Assembly (NCBI GenBank): GCA_913056365.1
Contig: CAJXLT010000014.1
Coordinates: 1-64,000, forward strand
Reading direction: 5' to 3'
DNA: 64,000 nucleotides
Source of the DNA: an uncultured Paenibacillaceae bacterium
GTDB lineage: Bacteria > Bacillota > Bacilli > Paenibacillales > K13
The notes below the pieces were generated by a model. It did no database searches, had not been told where the DNA came from, and saw nothing but the letters and a program-made list of their open reading frames with translations. The position numbers and the translations under genes were made by a program. The stretch's first letter is position 1, and the number at the start of each line of letters is the position of its first letter. Of this stretch, positions 7,756 to 19,123 are shown piece after piece.

Positions 7756-8358
7756 TTATGGGTTGTGCGTAGTGTTGCCAACAGGCCAGGTGGAGAGTGC
7801 TTGCGCAGCAACAGCCTCTAGCATGTCACGACTGAAGCCAGCTTTGGCTTGGACAGCCATCCCGTGAAGGACTGCCATTACGAACGCAGCAAGCTCAGCA
7901 CTGTTAGCTGTTGCCGGCAAATCTCCTTCTTGTCTCGCCCGTTCGAGGCGGTTACGTAACGTCGCTTCTCCTTCCGCTCGCGCTTCGATCAAGGCACGTC
8001 GTATCGGTTCTGCATCGTCAGAGCCAGCCAAAGCACCGTGAATACCAAGACATCCCTTGCGATCTGGGTAACGAGTATGCAATTCAGCAGCTCTGCTGAG
8101 GATGTATGCGACTACCTCCCGCGAGGTTGGCAGCTCTAGCGCTGCTGGGAAGTAATCCAAATAGTGTTCGTAATAGCGCGCAAGTACTTTGCGAAACAGC
8201 GATTCTTTATTGCCGAACGCCGCGTAAAGCGCGGGTCTTTCGACACCAGTAGCTTGCGTTAAATCTGTATATGACACGCCCTCATAGCCTTTGCGCCAGA
8301 ACACACAAAGAGCCGCGTCCAATGCCTGCTCCACATCAAATTCACGGTTGCGTCCCAT
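7756..8358 (-). CDS. TetR/AcrR-family transcriptional regulator
   Basis: 200 residues from ATG at 8358, preceded by GAGGTG at 9-base spacing. The N-terminal helix-turn-helix is clear: FDVEQALDAALCVFWRKGYEGVSYTDLTQATGVERPALYAAFGNKESLF. The C-terminal ligand domain contains a Cys in RKGCLGIHGAL, common in this subgroup. Divergent from the dehydrogenase gene with about 330 bases between. Two near-identical inverted repeats lie in the two promoters, so it probably represses both itself and the dehydrogenase. Confidence 0.92.
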   Translation of the reverse strand: MGRNREFDVEQALDAALCVFWRKGYEGVSYTDLTQATGVERPALYAAFGNKESLFRKVLARYYEHYLDYFPAALELPTSREVVAYILSRAAELHTRYPDRKGCLGIHGALAGSDDAEPIRRALIEARAEGEATLRNRLERARQEGDLPATANSAELAAFVMAVLHGMAVQAKAGFSRDMLEAVAAQALSTWPVGNTTHNP

Positions 8359-8428
8359 TCGTCCGGTCACCTCTTTCTTGGTAACAGTTGATTCATTAAC
8401 GGGTTGTACCCAATTCGCACTGCAAATT

Positions 8429-8458
8429 ATCATAACATACGTTACAAAACCCTGACAA
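8429..8458 (-). promoter_or_regulatory. tetR promoter with operator-like inverted repeat
   Basis: On the minus strand, -35 TTGTCA (8453-8458) and -10 TATGAT (8429-8434) are 18 bp apart. Within and overlapping the -10 lies CATAAC-ATAC-GTTACA (8431-8446), the same architecture as the operator in front of the dehydrogenase gene. Likely autoregulation. Confidence 0.65.
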
Positions 8459-8585
8459 TGTAGCAAAACCTGTAGTGACTCATCAAATAGTCTGCAACCA
8501 GATTCTTATATTATCTTTCAGACGCTATACCTAGTACAAGGGAATGACTCTCCTCGCTAGAATATGACGTCTTACAGTTGACTGA

Positions 8586-8637
8586 TTGACAGAGCTCACC
8601 AATTTGTATAATATATTTTATCGTAACGGTCGTTACG
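8586..8637 (+). promoter_or_regulatory. Dehydrogenase promoter with TetR operator
   Basis: -35 TTGACA (8586-8591) and -10 TAATAT (8609-8614) are 17 bp apart; TATAAT at 8607 is an alternative with a 15-bp gap. The perfect inverted repeat CGTAAC-GGTC-GTTACG (8622-8637) covers the expected transcription start, an ideal place for a repressor. Confidence 0.75.
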
Positions 8638-8691
8638 AAATTATGCAAACCCCGGGAGAATAACAAATACATGAATAAAAGGAGCAAACCT

Positions 8692-9654
8692 ATGACTAAG
8701 AAATTCAATGCAAAATCAACTGCAGATCAGGTGCTTTCAGGCATTGATTTGAAGGGAAAGCGACTTCTCATTACTGGCGTATCTTCTGGCATTGGTCTCG
8801 AAACGGCTCGCGCACTGGTTGCTCACGGCGCTAGCGTTGTCGGCACGGTCAGGAATCTAGTCAAAGCCGAAGCATCCACTTCTTCGGCACTTGAAGCAGC
8901 AGCGCAAGGAGGCGGCAGCTTACGGTTAATCGAGCTCGACCTTGCATCTCTACATAGCGTTCGCACCTGCGCAGATCACCTGTTGGACAACGGCCATCGG
9001 TTCGATACCATTATCGCCAATGCTGGCGTAATGGCAACTCCGTTCGGGCGGACAGCCGACGGCTTCGAAATGCAGTTCGGGACGAACTATCTTGGTCACT
9101 TCGCTTTGATCAATCAGATCGAGCCGCTACTCAACGACAATGGACGTCTGATCGTACTATCGTCTCAAGCTCATCGTGTCGCCGACGTAGACTTGGAAGA
9201 TCCGAATTACGAGCAGCAGGCATACGACCCGTTCGTCGCATATGGCCGGTCGAAAACAGCCGCTACGCTCTTCGCAGCAGAATTCGATAAGCGTCATCGC
9301 CAGCGCGGTATAAGAGCAGCGGCAGTGATGCCCGGGAATAGTCTTACCGATCTCGCCCGCCACTTCTCGCAGGAAGACTTGCAAGGTCTGTTCGAGAATG
9401 TCGGCAACGCTCGCGCTGAAGCAGGTCTACCGCCAGCAGAGCTCAAAGAGGTAGCCCAAGCAGCCGCAACGTCCGTCTGGGCCGCTATCGTCGCTGACAA
9501 AGACCAAATAGGCGGACGGTACCTCGAAGACTGTGCAGTCGCACCCGTCGACGATTCACCTAACCCGTTTGCCGACGGTGTAAGGTCATATGCGCTCGAT
9601 GCGAACAAAGCCGAAAAGCTTTGGTCAATAAGCAAGAAGATGATCGTTACTTGA
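8692..9654 (+). CDS. Short-chain dehydrogenase/reductase (SDR)
   Basis: 320 residues from ATG at 8692, with GGAG 7 bases upstream; the ATG at 8671 overlaps the promoter-proximal leader and has no ribosome site. Rossmann fold with the cofactor loop TGVSSGIG near residue 30, an NAG motif in IANAGVMATPFG, catalytic Ser in VLSSQAHR, and YGRSK (YxxxK). Insertions make it longer than a classical SDR, as in the retinol-dehydrogenase-like/WW-domain oxidoreductase-like group. Substrate unknown. Controlled by the divergent TetR regulator through the operator in its promoter. Confidence 0.9.
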   Translation: MTKKFNAKSTADQVLSGIDLKGKRLLITGVSSGIGLETARALVAHGASVVGTVRNLVKAEASTSSALEAAAQGGGSLRLIELDLASLHSVRTCADHLLDNGHRFDTIIANAGVMATPFGRTADGFEMQFGTNYLGHFALINQIEPLLNDNGRLIVLSSQAHRVADVDLEDPNYEQQAYDPFVAYGRSKTAATLFAAEFDKRHRQRGIRAAAVMPGNSLTDLARHFSQEDLQGLFENVGNARAEAGLPPAELKEVAQAAATSVWAAIVADKDQIGGRYLEDCAVAPVDDSPNPFADGVRSYALDANKAEKLWSISKKMIVT

Positions 9655-9690
9655 CTGCGCGAATATGAAGGCATTTCTACAAATACAGTA

Positions 9691-9733
9691 AAAAAATACA
9701 GCAGGATTCCAACGATGGAAATCCTGCTGCTTT
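9691..9733. terminator. Convergent (bidirectional) terminator
   Basis: The hairpin cagcaggattcca (9699-9711) and tggaaatcctgctg (9716-9729) has one bulged base. On the minus strand it is followed by TATTTTTTT, serving ligA; on the plus strand by CTTTTCG, serving the dehydrogenase. Confidence 0.85.
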
Positions 9734-9749
9734 TCGTTGGATTGCTGCA

Positions 9750-11801
<2,052 letters not shown>

Positions 11802-11835
11802 TTATACGGCAAAATGATTCATTCCAACTTCAACG

Positions 11836-14109
11836 CTACTGTTTCGTAATCGGTGCAAACCGTGCCAATAGACGCTTAATGCCTACTGGAGCAGGGAATG
11901 CAATTTGCAGTTCTGTATCATCACCGCTGCCCTTCATCGATACAACTGTGCCTGTTCCCCACTTATTGTGCCCCACCTTGTCGCCCACTGCGAAAGATTG
12001 GTCGCCTGTTCCCGCTTGCCCCGTTGAACCCGGCGCTGCACTGCGATTGCCTGCGGAACTCCATGTTACACGCGATGGCTTCACATTAGCACTGCCACCC
12101 GAAGGCCCGCCGATTGAAGTACGGGATATGAAACTGCGGAAATCCCGCTGCGGCGATACATCCTCCATCACTTCATCCGGCAGCTCCTTCAGAAACCGCG
12201 AAGGCAGATTGGACATCGTGCGGCCGTACAGCGTACGCGACTGCGCACGCGTCAAGAACAGCTGCTCCTCCGCCCTAGTAATGCCGACATAAGCAAGCCG
12301 GCGTTCTTCCTCCATCTCTTCGGGTTCCTCCAACGAGCGCATGTGGGGGAAGATCCCTTCCTCCAGCCCGGCTACGAATACAACAGGGAATTCTAGCCCC
12401 TTTGCACTGTGCATCGTCATCAAGATGACGCCGTCCTTCATTGCCTCACCGTCGTTGTCCACGGAGTCGATATCTGCAATGAGCGCCAGATCGGTCAGGA
12501 ATGCCACCAGCGACTTGTCCTCGTTCCGCTTCTCGAATTCCTGAGTAACGGACATGAACTCGTCAATGTTCTCCAGTCGGGAGCGCGATTCCAGCGTCCC
12601 TTCCTGCTGCAGCTCCAGACGGTATTCCGTCCGTTCCAGCACTTGCTCGGCAAGCTCCGTTACCGACAAGTAATCGGACTGCGCAGCAAGCTGCTGGATC
12701 ATCTCCCGGAAGTCCTGCAGCACTCCGGCTGTTCTAGCTGCAACGCCAACAGCAGCAGCATCCGCGGACGCAGCGAACAGCGATACCCCTTCAGCCGCAG
12801 CATGCGCAGCAAGCTTATCCATCGTCGTCCCGCCTACGCCGCGCTTAGGCACATTCACGATACGCGCGAAGCTAATATCATCGTCGGGGTTGGAGACAAG
12901 GCGCAGATAAGCTAGCAAATCCTTGATTTCCTTCCGTTCATAGAAGCGGATGCCGCCGACGATTTGATACGGAATGTCGGATTTGATCAAGATTTCCTCC
13001 AGCACCCGCGATTGCGCATTCGTACGATACAGAATGGCATGGTCGTTGTAGCGCTTTCCGCCGTTTTCTACATTTTCCCTGATCGCCTTGGCTATGAAAT
13101 ACCCTTCATCATGCTCAGAATCCGCGGCATACAGCTTGAGCTTCGTGCCCTCACCTTGATCTGTCCACAAGTTCTTAGGCTTACGGCCGGTATTGTTGGC
13201 GATGACCTCATTGGCTGCCTTAAGAATATTCGATGTGGAGCGATAGTTCTGCTCCAGCAAGATGACATCAGCTTCCGGATAGTCCTCTTCGAAGTTCAGA
13301 ATGTTGCTAATATCCGCTCCGCGCCAGCGATAGATCGACTGGTCGCTGTCCCCGACTACACAGATACGGCGATGCTTGTCTGCCAGCATCTGGCACAGCA
13401 TATACTGCGCGCGGTTCGTATCCTGATACTCGTCGACGTGGATGTAGAGGAACTTGTTCTGATAAAACTCCAGCACCTCCGGCACCTCGCTGAACAGCTC
13501 AATTGTTTTCATAATAAGGTCGTCGAAGTCGAGGGAATTATTGCTCTTCAATTTCTTCTGATACAGCTTGTATACCTTCGCTGCAACCTCTTGATAGTAA
13601 TCGCCGATCTTCTGCTCGAAGCGCTCTGGCGTCAGCAATTCATTCTTCGCTCCGCTAATGACGGATAGGATGCCGCGCGGATCGAACTTCTTCGCGTCGA
13701 TGTTCAGCTCTTTCAAGCAATTCTTCACGACCGACTGCTGATCCCCCGCATCCAATATCGTGAAGTTGGACCGATAGCCGATTCGCTCAATATCTCTGCG
13801 CAATATACGCACACACATCGAATGAAAGGTGGACACCCATATATCCGCACCGGTCGGTCCGACTAAACTAGATACCCGCTCCTGCATTTCGCGCGCTGCT
13901 TTATTCGTGAAGGTAATCGCCAGAATACTCCACGGCGCCGCCTTGCTAGTAGCGATCAAATAGGCAATGCGATGGGTGAGCACCCGTGTCTTGCCGCTGC
14001 CCGCCCCTGCCATAATCAAGAGCGGCTTCTCCGTGCTCTCGACCGCTTTGCGCTGCTGTGGATTCAAGCGACTGACCGCTTGTTGAATATCGACTGTTTC
14101 TTGAAACAT
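11836..14109 (-). CDS. pcrA: ATP-dependent 3'-5' DNA helicase PcrA
   Basis: 757 residues, superfamily 1A helicase of the UvrD/Rep/PcrA type, needed for rolling-circle replication, repair and clearing RecA or RNA polymerase. Visible motifs: Q-motif LNPQQRKAV, Walker A AGAGSGKT, motif [10 protein letters not shown], motif [19 protein letters not shown], motif [10 protein letters not shown], motif [12 protein letters not shown] and motif [14 protein letters not shown]. The C-terminal Tudor-like RNA-polymerase-binding tail is recognisable ([15 protein letters not shown]). Located between pcrB and ligA, the same order as in Bacillus. Confidence 0.98.
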   Translation of the reverse strand: MFQETVDIQQAVSRLNPQQRKAVESTEKPLLIMAGAGSGKTRVLTHRIAYLIATSKAAPWSILAITFTNKAAREMQERVSSLVGPTGADIWVSTFHSMCVRILRRDIERIGYRSNFTILDAGDQQSVVKNCLKELNIDAKKFDPRGILSVISGAKNELLTPERFEQKIGDYYQEVAAKVYKLYQKKLKSNNSLDFDDLIMKTIELFSEVPEVLEFYQNKFLYIHVDEYQDTNRAQYMLCQMLADKHRRICVVGDSDQSIYRWRGADISNILNFEEDYPEADVILLEQNYRSTSNILKAANEVIANNTGRKPKNLWTDQGEGTKLKLYAADSEHDEGYFIAKAIRENVENGGKRYNDHAILYRTNAQSRVLEEILIKSDIPYQIVGGIRFYERKEIKDLLAYLRLVSNPDDDISFARIVNVPKRGVGGTTMDKLAAHAAAEGVSLFAASADAAAVGVAARTAGVLQDFREMIQQLAAQSDYLSVTELAEQVLERTEYRLELQQEGTLESRSRLENIDEFMSVTQEFEKRNEDKSLVAFLTDLALIADIDSVDNDGEAMKDGVILMTMHSAKGLEFPVVFVAGLEEGIFPHMRSLEEPEEMEEERRLAYVGITRAEEQLFLTRAQSRTLYGRTMSNLPSRFLKELPDEVMEDVSPQRDFRSFISRTSIGGPSGGSANVKPSRVTWSSAGNRSAAPGSTGQAGTGDQSFAVGDKVGHNKWGTGTVVSMKGSGDDTELQIAFPAPVGIKRLLARFAPITKQ

Positions 14110-14151
14110 ATAGCATAAACCCCTTTAGTAAAATAAAACTGTACCTGCTGC

Positions 14152-14847
14152 CTACACCTCTGTTGCCCGAACGGTCTCCAACGCAGCGTCCAAATTCTCA
14201 TAGAGCGCATTGCCTACGACAATTGTATCGGCTGCATCGAGTGCCTCTTGAGCAGAAGCCAGATCGTGAATACCGCCGCCATAGAACAGGCGCGCATTCT
14301 CCAGCTCGCGCTTAGTGGCGCGTACGAGTTCGAGATCACCCTGCATGCCGCTGTACTCGATATAGAAGATCGGCAGGTGAAGAAGTGTTTCCGCTAATTT
14401 CGCATAAGCCTGAACGTCCTGCGCATCCAACCCCGTATTCGCATTCGTTACTGCTGCAACCGTACTGTCTGGATTCAACACGACATACCCTTCCGGCACA
14501 ATCCACTCCCAGGGCAGTCTCGTTCCATAAGTGCGGATTGCCTGCTGATGACGACCTACGATCATATTTGGGTCGCGGCTGTTCAGCACCATCGGGATGA
14601 AGTAAAAATCAAATCCCGGCACGACTGCTTCTTGATCACTCACTTCCAGCACACAGGGCAGCGTATAGCGCCGGATGCGCGAAAGCAGCTCCACTGTATT
14701 CTCGAACGTCACACCGCTGGACCCGCCTACCAAGATCGCGTGCGTTCCCGACATGCATATTCGCTCAAGCGCCTCATCTGTTATGTCCCGATCCGGGTCC
14801 AACTTGAATACATGCCGCCACTCGCGGACAACATCGGCCATCCCCAC
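14152..14847 (-). CDS. pcrB: Heptaprenylglyceryl phosphate synthase PcrB
   Basis: 231 residues, TIM-barrel prenyltransferase joining heptaprenyl diphosphate to glycerol-1-phosphate. Characteristic segments: FKLDPDRDI near the N-terminus, GTHAILVGGSSGVT, the strand with YIEYSGMQGDLELV, and the phosphate-binding loops LFYGGGIHDLASA and ADTIVVGNALYE. GTG at 14847 follows AAGGGG by about 9 bases. First gene of the pcrB-pcrA-ligA group, with its own extended -10 promoter. Confidence 0.95.
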   Translation of the reverse strand: MGMADVVREWRHVFKLDPDRDITDEALERICMSGTHAILVGGSSGVTFENTVELLSRIRRYTLPCVLEVSDQEAVVPGFDFYFIPMVLNSRDPNMIVGRHQQAIRTYGTRLPWEWIVPEGYVVLNPDSTVAAVTNANTGLDAQDVQAYAKLAETLLHLPIFYIEYSGMQGDLELVRATKRELENARLFYGGGIHDLASAQEALDAADTIVVGNALYENLDAALETVRATEV

Positions 14848-14891
14848 TTCTGCTTGCCCCTTCCTCCGTTGCTTGCTTCAATACAATGATG

Positions 14892-14900
14892 ATTATACCA
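14892..14900 (-). promoter_or_regulatory. pcrB promoter, extended -10
   Basis: The minus strand reads TGGTATAAT, an extended -10 (TGnTATAAT), 45 bases before the pcrB start and just inside the region downstream of cheB. No good -35 at the right distance, as is common with extended -10 promoters. Confidence 0.6.
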
Positions 14901-14910
14901 TGAGTCTAAG

Positions 14911-15957
14911 TCAGCCGGGGGGGAGAGTCAACAAACTACAAATTTTCGCTGCAATCCCTTGCAGGGGCAATTGGTATTGTACAGCGCCGACATCGTATGC
15001 CGCTTTGGGCATCCCGTAGACTACAGATGTAGCGGCATCTTGTCCGATTGTTCTTCCTCCATAACGACGAATAGCAAGCATTCCTTTGACACCGTCATAG
15101 CCCATTCCTGTTAACAGAACGGCTATTACACGAGCACCCGCTTGCTTAGCCGCTGATTCGAACAGGATGTCTACCGAAGGTCTGTGTCCATTCACTTTAT
15201 CCGCTCCATCACAGTTCACCGCGTATCCTCCCCCGCTGCGCACTACCCGTATATGTTCGTCTCCCGGAGCAATGATCACAGTTCCTCGCTGCAACCTGTC
15301 TCCGGATTGCGCCTCTTTGACATGAAAGTCTGTTGTCGCATTCATCCGCTCAGCGAACATTCTTGAGAATACAGACGGAATATGTTGTACAATCGCAATC
15401 CCTGGCATTCGCGGAGGAAGCTGCTCGAGCAATTGATGAACAGCACTTGTTCCACCCGTCGATGCTCCAACGACGATGATGTCACCTTCTTGCCCATACG
15501 AAGCATCTCGATAGCCCATACTGGTAAGCTTTCGGGACTTCGGCTGCATGTAATTAGAGGATGCTGCAATCTTCACCTTCTTGATTAGTTCGAATATAAA
15601 CCGCTCCACCTCACCGACAGCTTGCATATTAGGCTTCGCGACAAAATCAACAGCTCCCGCTCTCAACGCATCGAATATCGCTTCTGTTACCGTGCTCACG
15701 ACAATGACAGGCAGAGGATGCTGCGGCATCAGTTGGCGTATGAATTCCACTCCGTTCATGCGAGGCATCTCTACATCACACAACATCACATCCGGCTCAT
15801 CCCGTTCCATTCGATCTGCTGCTTCATACGGATTCCGGGCGGTGCCAACTACTTGAATGGACGAATCCGACGATAACCCTCTTGCCAATAATGTTCGGAA
15901 CAGTGCACTGTCATCCACAATTAACACCTTTATTTGCGGTTGTCTTCGCATGTTCAA
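14911..15957 (-). CDS. cheB: Protein-glutamate methylesterase/deamidase CheB
   Basis: 348 residues: receiver domain (1-125) with phospho-acceptor Asp61 in MLCDVEMPRMNG, a linker, and the methylesterase domain. The catalytic triad is visible as Ser in VVGASTGGT, His in VQHIPSVFS and Asp in LTGMGYDG. It removes methyl groups from chemoreceptor glutamates when phosphorylated by CheA. TTG at 15957 has AAAGGA 6 bases upstream and overlaps the cheR stop by 3 bases; ATG at 15951 is the alternative. Last gene of the chemosensory operon. Confidence 0.95.
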   Translation of the reverse strand: MNMRRQPQIKVLIVDDSALFRTLLARGLSSDSSIQVVGTARNPYEAADRMERDEPDVMLCDVEMPRMNGVEFIRQLMPQHPLPVIVVSTVTEAIFDALRAGAVDFVAKPNMQAVGEVERFIFELIKKVKIAASSNYMQPKSRKLTSMGYRDASYGQEGDIIVVGASTGGTSAVHQLLEQLPPRMPGIAIVQHIPSVFSRMFAERMNATTDFHVKEAQSGDRLQRGTVIIAPGDEHIRVVRSGGGYAVNCDGADKVNGHRPSVDILFESAAKQAGARVIAVLLTGMGYDGVKGMLAIRRYGGRTIGQDAATSVVYGMPKAAYDVGAVQYQLPLQGIAAKICSLLTLPPG

Positions 15958-16775
15958 TGACTGTCCTTTCTATACACGCCAGGCATGACGTACTTATAGG
16001 GTGTCTTCTCACGATCGATAGATTCCGATTGACTAATGAACAAATAACCGTTAGGCTCTGTTCGTTCCCATAACTTATCAACCAATGCATCTCTTGTCGA
16101 CTTGTCGAAGTAAATCATGACATTCCGACAGAAGATTGCATGGAATTTTTTTCGAAATGGGAACCGAGGCTCCATCAGATTAAACTTCCTATATATAACC
16201 TGCGCTTTGATCTTTGCATCGACTTGATATTTCCCCGTTGAAAGCCTCTTGAAATACCGGGATTGCCAGTGCTTCGGCAAGGCAACAATCTGTTCAGCAG
16301 AATATTCACCGCTCACAGCTTGCTGTAACACTCGTGATGAAATATCCGTAGCCAGAAGCTTCGTATCCCAGTCCGACGGTTTAGTCAGGAAATAATCGTT
16401 GAGAATCATAGCGAGTGTATAGGATTCCTGCCCCGTGGAGCAGCCCGCACACCATATACGCAAGTCCTTGTCAGAGACACTCCCTTCCATATATGGCACG
16501 ACTTCATCGCGAAAAAAATGAAAGTGCTCTGTTTCTCTCATAAAAAAGGTGTGGTTCGTTGATACCTTGTCGATCAGTTCCAGTGCTGCTGCACCTGTGT
16601 GATCAGACACTACATAGTCATAGTATTCAGAGAAGGTTGCAAACCCCTTCTGCATCAACAACTGATGCAGTCGGCCTATGAGCAATGCGGTCTTCTCCAT
16701 CTTCAGATGTATACCATACATTCTCTTGATATAGGATGCCATCTGCTGGAATTCCTTCGTCGTAATCGTAACCAA
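15954..16775 (-). CDS. cheR: Chemoreceptor glutamate methyltransferase CheR
   Basis: 273 residues. N-terminal helical CheR domain (YIKRMYGIHL) and a SAM-dependent methyltransferase domain with IWCAGCSTGQESYT (motif I), LLATDISSRVLQQA, and FHAIFCRNVMIYFD. It methylates receptor glutamates, the opposite of CheB. TTG start with AGGAG about 10 bases upstream. Follows the receptor gene after a 63-base gap and overlaps cheB. Confidence 0.95.
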   Translation of the reverse strand: MVTITTKEFQQMASYIKRMYGIHLKMEKTALLIGRLHQLLMQKGFATFSEYYDYVVSDHTGAAALELIDKVSTNHTFFMRETEHFHFFRDEVVPYMEGSVSDKDLRIWCAGCSTGQESYTLAMILNDYFLTKPSDWDTKLLATDISSRVLQQAVSGEYSAEQIVALPKHWQSRYFKRLSTGKYQVDAKIKAQVIYRKFNLMEPRFPFRKKFHAIFCRNVMIYFDKSTRDALVDKLWERTEPNGYLFISQSESIDREKTPYKYVMPGVYRKDSH

Positions 16776-16838
16776 GGAAACATCACTCCTGTCGAGAAGA
16801 AGGAGAGCCTAACATACGGCCCTCCTTCCTTCACATTC

Positions 16839-18569
16839 TTAATATTTATCGAATTCCTGATCGCTCAATACAATCTTCTTAGTTCCGCTGCCCTTGTTGT
16901 GATTGGACTTATCGTCCTCCATACGATCTCCTGATTCCCCAGACAGTCTGCTCAGCATCTGCCTGACCTCGGGGCTCAGTTCTTCTTTACTTGCATAAGC
17001 ATGATTATTCATTGATCTCAATGTAAATTGATTTACTTGTTCATTCATCTTCTCTGCTTGTGTCGACAATTCTTCGCTTGCGGATGCAGATTCTTCTGAA
17101 GTCGCAGAATTCGTCTGTGTAACTTGGGACACCTGCATGATCGCCTGATTCACTTGTTCTATGCCGGATGCTTGCTCATTCGAAGCAAGAGCAATTTGAT
17201 CAACCAGCTCGGCAACTCTGGATACCCCGTCCACAATCTCGTTCAATGCACTTGCGGTGTCGTTCGCAATCTTCGTCCCGCCTTCAACCTTCTTAATAGA
17301 TCCTTCGATCAAATCCGTAGTTTCCTTGGCTGCACTGGCTGATCGGGCAGCGAGATTGCGAACTTCCTCTGCCACAACGGCGAAGCCTTTGCCATGCTGT
17401 CCCGCCCTCGCGGCTTCTACAGCTGCATTAAGAGCGAGGATATTCGTCTGGAAGGCAATCTCATCGATGACCTTAATAATCTTGGAGATATTGCTTGACG
17501 ATTCATTAATATCGTCCATGGAGCGAAGCATCAGCTTCATCTGCTTGTCCCCCTCCACCGCCTTCGTCCTGGAGGATTCAGCCACCGTATTCGCTTCCGT
17601 CGCCCTTTCCGCATTCATATTCGTCTGCGACCCTATTTCCTCCAAGGAAGCCGACAGTTCTTCTATGGAGCTAGCTTGCTCCGTTGCGCCTTGCGATAAC
17701 ACCATACTGGAATCCGATACCTGCTTCGCGCCTGAAGCCACTTGTTCAGCTGACATTTTAATATTCGTAAGCACTTCGTTCATGCTGTTAGACATGTTTC
17801 TAAATGCTTGGGAGAGTGCGCCTATTTCATCAGTGGACCGCACTGTAATTTCAACATCCAAATTCCCCGCCGCCACTTCCTTCGCAGCACGGTTCACCTC
17901 ATTAATAGGCACGGTGATCATGCGTGTAATCAAGAATGCTATGCCAGTCGCCAACACCAATGCTATTAGAGTCCCGGCGATTAATGTACTATTTGTTACA
18001 TCTCTGCGAGCATCGTTATCCAGGGCCCGCTGCTCCAGCAAGGACATCTCTATATTCTGACTTTCTGCGATGATGCTTCTGAATTCGTCGAAGGCTGACT
18101 TTCCTTTTGCCGCACGCTCATCGCGAATGACTGCATCGAAGGAATTCTCTCCTGCCTCTACTTGCTTTCTCAGCTCGATACTCGCATTCGCCAGCGATTG
18201 CCATTCTTGCTTCTTAGCATTCAACTGCTCCAACAACTCCTGCTGCTTCGGATTATCGCTGGTCAATGCTTTCACTTTGGAGAAGTGTTCCTCAAAATCC
18301 GATATCCCTTCATAATAGGGATCCAATGACTTCTCATCTCCGGTAAGAGAGAAGCCCCGCTGTCCTGTCTCCATATTCACCATACTCGTAAGGACTTCTT
18401 GCAGTTCCATTAATACTTCATATGTATGATCATTCCACTCTGATGCTTCATTTTGCTTGGCAAAGTTAAAATAGGACAAGGCCGACATCGCAACCAAAAT
18501 AGCCAACACCAATGCAAATCCGCTATACAACTTTTTCCCTATGCTGAGGTTTCGTATCCATTTAATCAT
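16839..18569 (-). CDS. Methyl-accepting chemotaxis protein with CHASE3-type sensor
   Basis: 576 residues from ATG at 18569, which has AAGGGGA 7 bases upstream; the longer open frame to 18662 runs into cheW. TM1 (about 11-30), a periplasmic helical domain with [24 protein letters not shown] typical of CHASE3, TM2 near 190-212, HAMP, and a cytoplasmic hairpin with the conserved tip containing [23 protein letters not shown]. The receptor is encoded inside the che operon between cheW and cheR, so it is probably the dedicated input of this system. It ends in a charged tail with [11 protein letters not shown] rather than a typical CheR-tethering pentapeptide. Confidence 0.94.
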   Translation of the reverse strand: MIKWIRNLSIGKKLYSGFALVLAILVAMSALSYFNFAKQNEASEWNDHTYEVLMELQEVLTSMVNMETGQRGFSLTGDEKSLDPYYEGISDFEEHFSKVKALTSDNPKQQELLEQLNAKKQEWQSLANASIELRKQVEAGENSFDAVIRDERAAKGKSAFDEFRSIIAESQNIEMSLLEQRALDNDARRDVTNSTLIAGTLIALVLATGIAFLITRMITVPINEVNRAAKEVAAGNLDVEITVRSTDEIGALSQAFRNMSNSMNEVLTNIKMSAEQVASGAKQVSDSSMVLSQGATEQASSIEELSASLEEIGSQTNMNAERATEANTVAESSRTKAVEGDKQMKLMLRSMDDINESSSNISKIIKVIDEIAFQTNILALNAAVEAARAGQHGKGFAVVAEEVRNLAARSASAAKETTDLIEGSIKKVEGGTKIANDTASALNEIVDGVSRVAELVDQIALASNEQASGIEQVNQAIMQVSQVTQTNSATSEESASASEELSTQAEKMNEQVNQFTLRSMNNHAYASKEELSPEVRQMLSRLSGESGDRMEDDKSNHNKGSGTKKIVLSDQEFDKY

Positions 18570-18609
18570 GCTGTCATCCCCTTTAATAAGCTTATGGTAT
18601 AGCAGTCCA

Positions 18610-19101
18610 TTACCCCATATTTGCCAAGTGCTCACTTTCCTCATGATTGAGCAGTTTGTCACAATCCAGGATCAACTTCACTTCATCACCGACCTTGCCA
18701 ATCGCTTTGATATAAGTATGACTACTGTGATTCAACTCAGGCGGTGCTACAATATTTTCTTCCGCTATAGCCAATACTTCTGACACCTGATCCACAATAA
18801 GACCGATGGATACCTCGTTAATGTCTACGACAATGACACAGGTTCGATCGTTGTAGTCGCGGAACTCCTTTTTGAATCGAAGGCGAACGTCCATAACCGG
18901 AATGATCTTCCCCCGTAAATTAATGATCCCGCGAATATACTCGGGCATTTCGGGAACTTCCGTTATCGTTTGCACACCGATGATCTCTGTAACATGTTTG
19001 ATTTCGATGCCAAAAAATTCATCGTCCAATGAAAATGTCAAGTATTTCCCTCGTTGGGTGTCTTCCTCATAAACCGTATCTTCTTGCATGTTGCCCGCCA
19101 T
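18610..19101 (-). CDS. cheW: Chemotaxis coupling protein CheW
   Basis: 163 residues, SH3-like CheW domain: [15 protein letters not shown], the strand [34 protein letters not shown], and [10 protein letters not shown]. It links the receptor to CheA. It starts 22 bases after cheA and ends 40 bases before the receptor gene. Confidence 0.96.
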   Translation of the reverse strand: MAGNMQEDTVYEEDTQRGKYLTFSLDDEFFGIEIKHVTEIIGVQTITEVPEMPEYIRGIINLRGKIIPVMDVRLRFKKEFRDYNDRTCVIVVDINEVSIGLIVDQVSEVLAIAEENIVAPPELNHSSHTYIKAIGKVGDEVKLILDCDKLLNHEESEHLANMG

Positions 19102-19123
19102 GTCCTCATCCCCTTTACAGTTC

